From the NCBI RefSeq assembly GCF_000145235.1, contig NC_014391.1:1240001-1304000 (forward strand): DNA of 64,000 nucleotides. The letters are read 5' to 3'. Of this stretch, positions 60,681 through 64,000 are shown piece by piece. The DNA is from Micromonospora aurantiaca ATCC 27029. Lineage in GTDB: Bacteria > Actinomycetota > Actinomycetes > Mycobacteriales > Micromonosporaceae. The translations under genes and the position numbers were made by a program. The notes beneath the pieces were generated by a model. The model did no database searches and was not told the DNA's origin. It saw only the letters and a program-made list of their open reading frames with translations. Position 1 is the stretch's first letter, and every line of letters starts with the position of its first letter.

Positions 60681-62174
60681 ATGACGACGACACTGCCCGC
60701 GTACGACGAGGTCGTCGCGCGCTTCGAACCGGTGATCGGCCTGGAGACCCACGTCGAGCTGGGCACGAACACCAAGATGTGGTGCGGCTGCCCGACCGAC
60801 TTCGGCGGCGAGCCGAACACCCGGGTCTGCCCGGTCTGCCTCGGCCTGCCCGGCTCGCTGCCGGTGGCGAACAAGGCCGCCATCGAGGCGACCATCCGGA
60901 TCGGGCTGGCGTTGAACTGCTCGATCGCCGAGTGGTGCCGGTTCGCCCGGAAGAACTACTTCTACCCGGACATGCCGAAGAACTTCCAGATCAGCCAGTA
61001 CGACGAGCCGCTGTGCTTCGACGGCTACCTGGACGTCGAGGTGAACGGCGAGCTGGTGCGCATCGGCATCGAGCGGGTGCACCTGGAGGAGGACACCGGC
61101 AAGACGCTGCACGTCGGCGGCGCCACCGGTCGCATCCACGGCGCCACCGAATCGCTCGTCGACTACAACCGGGCCGGCATCCCGCTCGTCGAGATCGTCA
61201 CCAAGCCCATCCCGGGCACCGGCGCGCTCGCGCCCGAGGTCGCCCGCGCGTACGTCACCGAGCTGCGTGACGTGATCCGCTCGCTCGGCGTCTCCGACGT
61301 GCGGATGGAGGAGGGCTCGCTGCGCTGCGACGTCAACACGTCGCTGAACCGGCCGGGCGAGGAGTGGGGCACCCGCACCGAGACCAAGAACGTCAACTCG
61401 CTGCGTTCGGTCGAGCGGGCGGTGCGCTCGGAGATGCTGCGCCAGGCGTCGGTGCTGGAGGCCGGCGGCCGGATCACGCAGGAGACCCGGCACTTCCACG
61501 AGGACACCGGCGACACCACGTCGGGCCGGTCCAAGGAGACCGCCACCGACTACCGGTACTTCCCGGAGCCGGACCTGGTGCCGCTCGCCCCGGACACCGC
61601 GTGGGTGGCCGAGCTGAAGGCCGCCCTGCCGGAGCTGCCGCGGCTGCGCCGCAAGCGGATCCAGCAGGACTGGGGCCTGTCCGACCTCGACATGCAGTCG
61701 GTGGTCAACGCCGGCGCGGTCGAGCTGATCGAGGCGACGGTGGCCGCCGGCGCCCCCCCCGCCGCGGCCCGCAAGTGGTGGCTGGGCGAGCTGTCCCGCC
61801 GCGCCAACGAGACTGGCGTGGAGCTGGCCGACGTCGGTGCCACCCCGGCCCAGGTCGCCGAGCTGCAGGGCCTCGTCGACGCCGGCAAGCTCAACGACAA
61901 GCTGGCCCGTACCGTGCTGGAGGGCGTGGTGGCCGGCGAGGGCTCGCCGACCGAGATCATGACCAACCGCAACCTGGAGGTCGTCTCGGACACCGGCGCG
62001 CTCACCGCCGCCGTGGACGAGGCGATCGCCGCCAACCCGGACGTCGCCGACAAGATCCGCAGCGGCAAGGTCGCGGCGGCCGGCGCGCTGGTCGGTGCGG
62101 TCATGAAGACGACCCGCGGCCAGGCGGACGCGAAGACCGTCCGCGAGCTGATCCTGGCGCGCCTCGGCGCCTGA
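60681..62174 (+). CDS. gatB: Aspartyl/glutamyl-tRNA amidotransferase subunit B
   Basis: The 497-residue protein has the GatB start [20 protein letters not shown] and the zinc-site Cys in WCGCP and [55 protein letters not shown] and the C-terminal YqeY-like tail ([20 protein letters not shown]) are all present. It activates misacylated tRNA by phosphorylation and uses ammonia from GatA. A -10 TAGGCT lies at 60641-60646. It is separated from gatCA by the surface-protein gene. Confidence 0.97.
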   Translation: MTTTLPAYDEVVARFEPVIGLETHVELGTNTKMWCGCPTDFGGEPNTRVCPVCLGLPGSLPVANKAAIEATIRIGLALNCSIAEWCRFARKNYFYPDMPKNFQISQYDEPLCFDGYLDVEVNGELVRIGIERVHLEEDTGKTLHVGGATGRIHGATESLVDYNRAGIPLVEIVTKPIPGTGALAPEVARAYVTELRDVIRSLGVSDVRMEEGSLRCDVNTSLNRPGEEWGTRTETKNVNSLRSVERAVRSEMLRQASVLEAGGRITQETRHFHEDTGDTTSGRSKETATDYRYFPEPDLVPLAPDTAWVAELKAALPELPRLRRKRIQQDWGLSDLDMQSVVNAGAVELIEATVAAGAPPAAARKWWLGELSRRANETGVELADVGATPAQVAELQGLVDAGKLNDKLARTVLEGVVAGEGSPTEIMTNRNLEVVSDTGALTAAVDEAIAANPDVADKIRSGKVAAAGALVGAVMKTTRGQADAKTVRELILARLGA

Positions 62175-62180
62175 GGTGTT

Positions 62181-62205
62181 GTAAGGAAGGGCCCCTTCTT
62201 AACGC
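62181..62205. repeat. Dispersed palindromic repeat, copy 3
   Basis: GTAAGGAAGGGCCCCTTCTT followed by AACGCC, the reverse-orientation form of copies 1 and 2, just after gatB. Confidence 0.8.
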
Positions 62206-62214
62206 CTGGTGCAT

Positions 62215-62237
62215 GGGAAGGGGCCCTTCCTAACGCC
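62215..62237. repeat. Dispersed palindromic repeat, copy 4
   Basis: GGGAAGGGGCCCTTCCTAAC followed by GCC, 10 bases after copy 3. Likely part of the gatB terminator region. Confidence 0.8.
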
Positions 62238-62291
62238 TCGCCACCCCCTCCCCGGACAGGGCGTCAACGGCGACGCCCGGATGGAGTCACC

Positions 62292-64000
62292 GTGAACCAG
62301 CACGACCTCGACGTCCTCGGCGAGATCCAGCGCCGGGTGCTCTGGCTCGCCACCCGCATCGTCGACGCGGCCAACCACGACCGCGACACCGGTGACGGGG
62401 TAAAGGTCGGCGGCCACCAGGCGTCAAGCGCCTCCCTGGTCACCGCGATGACAGCGCTCTGGTTCCACCACTTGGACGCCGAGGACCGGGTGGCGGTGAA
62501 GCCGCACGCCTCGCCGGTGTTCCACGCGATCCAGTACCTGCTCGGCAACCTCGACAGGTCGTACCTGCCGAAGCTGCGGGCACGCGGTGGGCTCCAGTCG
62601 TACCCGTCACGCACCAAGGACCCGGACGAGGTGGACTTCTCCACCGGCTCGGTCGGCCTGGGCGCCGCCGCGCCGCTGTTCGCCGCCGTCACCCGCCGCT
62701 ACGTAGACGCGCACTTCGGCGCGCGCCCGCACTCCCGGTTCGTCGCCATCATCGGTGACGCCGAGCTGGACGAGGGCAACATCTGGGAGGCGGTCGCCGA
62801 CCCGGCAACCACCGGGCTCGGCAACGTGATGTGGCTCGTCGACTTCAACCGCCAGTCGCTGGACCGGGTCGTACCCGGCATCCGGATCAACCAGTGGCGC
62901 GGCCAGTTCGAGGCGGCCGGCTGGCACGTCGTGGAGGTCAAGTACGGCCGCAAGCTGGCCGAGGCGTACGCCCGGCCCGGCGGCGCGGCGCTGCGCGACT
63001 GGATCGACCGGATGCCCAACGAGCAGTACCAGTCGCTGTTCGGGCTGGCCGGGCCGGCGCTGCGCAAGCAGTTCCTGGACGGCGCGCCAGCCGAGGTGGC
63101 CGCGTTCGTCGCCGACATCGGCGACGACGAGCTGGGCCCGCTCGTCACCGACCTGGGCGGGCACGACGCGCAGGCCATGCTCGACGCCTACGCCCAGTGC
63201 GACGCCGTCACCGACCGGCCCAGCGTCGTCTTCGCGTACACGGTCAAGGGCTGGGGCCTGCCGATCGCCGGCAACCCACGCAACCACTCGGCGCTGCTCA
63301 CCACCGAGCAGGTCGACACGTTGCGCGCCGCGCACGGCCTGACCCCGGAGACCGAGTGGGACCGTCTCGACCCGGCGACACCGGCCGGCATCCGGGCCGG
63401 CGAGCGCCGGGAGGCGCTGTCCCGCGCGCCGCGCGAGCGGGCGCTGGGCGTCACCGTTCCGGAGACCACGAGGGTACGCGCGAACAAGCCCGTCTCCACC
63501 CAGGAGGTCTTCGGCCGGGTGCTGGTCGACCTGGCCCGCGATCCGCAGGTTGCGCCCTACCTGGTGACGACCGCGCCGGACGTGGCCACCTCGACCAACC
63601 TGGCCGGGTTCATCAACAAGACGGGCGTCTTCGCACCGACCGAGCAGCGTTCCTGGACCGAGGACCGGATGCTGCGCTGGACCGAGAGCCCCGCCGGGCA
63701 GCACATCGAGCTGGGCATCTCGGAGATGAACCTGTTCCTGCTTCTCGGCCAGCTCGGCCTGTCGTGGGACCTGTCCGGCCAGCCGCTGCTGCCGGTGGGC
63801 ACCGTCTACGACCCGTTCGTGCTGCGCGGTCTCGACGCGTTCCTGTACGGCACGTACTCCGGTTCCCGGTTCGTGGTGGCAGGCACCCCGTCCGGCATCA
63901 CGCTGGCTCCGGAGGGCGGCGCGCACCAGTCCACCATCACCGCGTCGGTCGGCCTGGAGCTGCCGGGGGTGACGTTCCTGGAGCCCGCGTACGCCGGCAG
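62292..64000 (+). CDS. Transketolase/pyruvate dehydrogenase E1-like enzyme, 5' part (cut by window edge)
   Basis: 569 codons are visible from GTG 62292; the gene runs past the window. It carries the N-terminal helix HDLDVLGEIQRRVLWLATRI, MTALWFHHLDAEDRVAVKPH, GSVGLGAAAPLFAAVTRRYV and the thiamine-diphosphate motif IIGDAELDEGNIWEAVADP, closing near VDFNRQS. VFAYTVKGWGLPIAGNPRNH lies before the second domain, which contains LGISEMNLFLLLGQLGL. This is the AceE/transketolase-like group found in actinomycetes. It could be a pyruvate dehydrogenase E1 or a relative using another 2-keto acid. Confidence 0.88.
   Translation, partial: MNQHDLDVLGEIQRRVLWLATRIVDAANHDRDTGDGVKVGGHQASSASLVTAMTALWFHHLDAEDRVAVKPHASPVFHAIQYLLGNLDRSYLPKLRARGGLQSYPSRTKDPDEVDFSTGSVGLGAAAPLFAAVTRRYVDAHFGARPHSRFVAIIGDAELDEGNIWEAVADPATTGLGNVMWLVDFNRQSLDRVVPGIRINQWRGQFEAAGWHVVEVKYGRKLAEAYARPGGAALRDWIDRMPNEQYQSLFGLAGPALRKQFLDGAPAEVAAFVADIGDDELGPLVTDLGGHDAQAMLDAYAQCDAVTDRPSVVFAYTVKGWGLPIAGNPRNHSALLTTEQVDTLRAAHGLTPETEWDRLDPATPAGIRAGERREALSRAPRERALGVTVPETTRVRANKPVSTQEVFGRVLVDLARDPQVAPYLVTTAPDVATSTNLAGFINKTGVFAPTEQRSWTEDRMLRWTESPAGQHIELGISEMNLFLLLGQLGLSWDLSGQPLLPVGTVYDPFVLRGLDAFLYGTYSGSRFVVAGTPSGITLAPEGGAHQSTITASVGLELPGVTFLEPAYAG

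Overview
The window is high-GC actinobacterial chromosome. I infer Micromonospora or a close relative in Micromonosporaceae from the very high GC, the heavy GTG start use, the housekeeping order ligA, GGDEF-EAL gene, gatC, gatA, LPITG surface protein, gatB, and copies of an AAGGGGCCCTT palindromic repeat that I associate with this genus. The genus is inference. Many genes appear to be transcribed leaderless: a TANNNT -10 box lies exactly seven bases before the start codon.

Layout. 1-3.5 kb: a partial methyltransferase and a large secreted protein that combines a zinc-protease motif, a vWD domain and three C-terminal repeats. 3.5-6 kb: tRNA-Lys(CTT) followed by a decayed integrated element, with a serine recombinase carrying an in-frame stop and a frameshifted replication-relaxation gene. 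6-11 kb: an accessory island with a YdcF protein, an XRE regulator and a tightly coupled RiPP operon. That operon holds small coupled genes, a radical SAM maturase, a 60-aa precursor with repeated FDN/WDN motifs, and a pentapeptide-repeat protein. 11-15 kb: an MFS transporter and GH2 hydrolase pair, then a DUF2804 protein. 15-20 kb: an unusual sigma/zinc-finger/membrane/CAP fusion, then a MoaD/ubiquitin-like protein ending in Gly-Gly that directly abuts a DUF4132 gene. 20-25.8 kb: a Na+/H+ antiporter divergent from a Clp_N/HTH regulator across a two-operator promoter, small genes, a GNAT enzyme and a TetR/DCC/membrane-protein operon with two TTGAAC palindromes.

25.8-33.4 kb: a GH3 hexosaminidase-like gene divergent from a ROK regulator, an ABC exporter pair, another ABC ATPase, ribokinase and a helical repeat protein. 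33.5-41.5 kb: a membrane alpha/beta hydrolase, two DUF6232 proteins around a SnoaL-like gene, enoyl-CoA hydratase, a TPP enzyme, DUF202 proteins and GNAT. 41.7-43.5 kb: etfBA with a strong terminator. 43.6-46.6 kb: an ECF sigma/anti-sigma pair divergent from a DUF4397 protein and a class F sortase. 46.7-52.2 kb: cysteine desulfurase and mnmA (tRNA thiolation), a MetE-like enzyme, a VOC protein, ADP-ribosylglycohydrolase and a membrane-tethered MazF-like protein. 52.4-64 kb: ligA, a GGDEF-EAL protein, gatC-gatA, an LPITG surface protein, gatB and a partial transketolase/PDH-E1-like enzyme.

The best candidates for little-described biology are the cyclophane-RiPP operon with its pentapeptide partner, the Gly-Gly ubiquitin-like/DUF4132 pair, and the sigma-to-CAP fusion. 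No CRISPR array, rRNA, intact transposon or prophage was seen.
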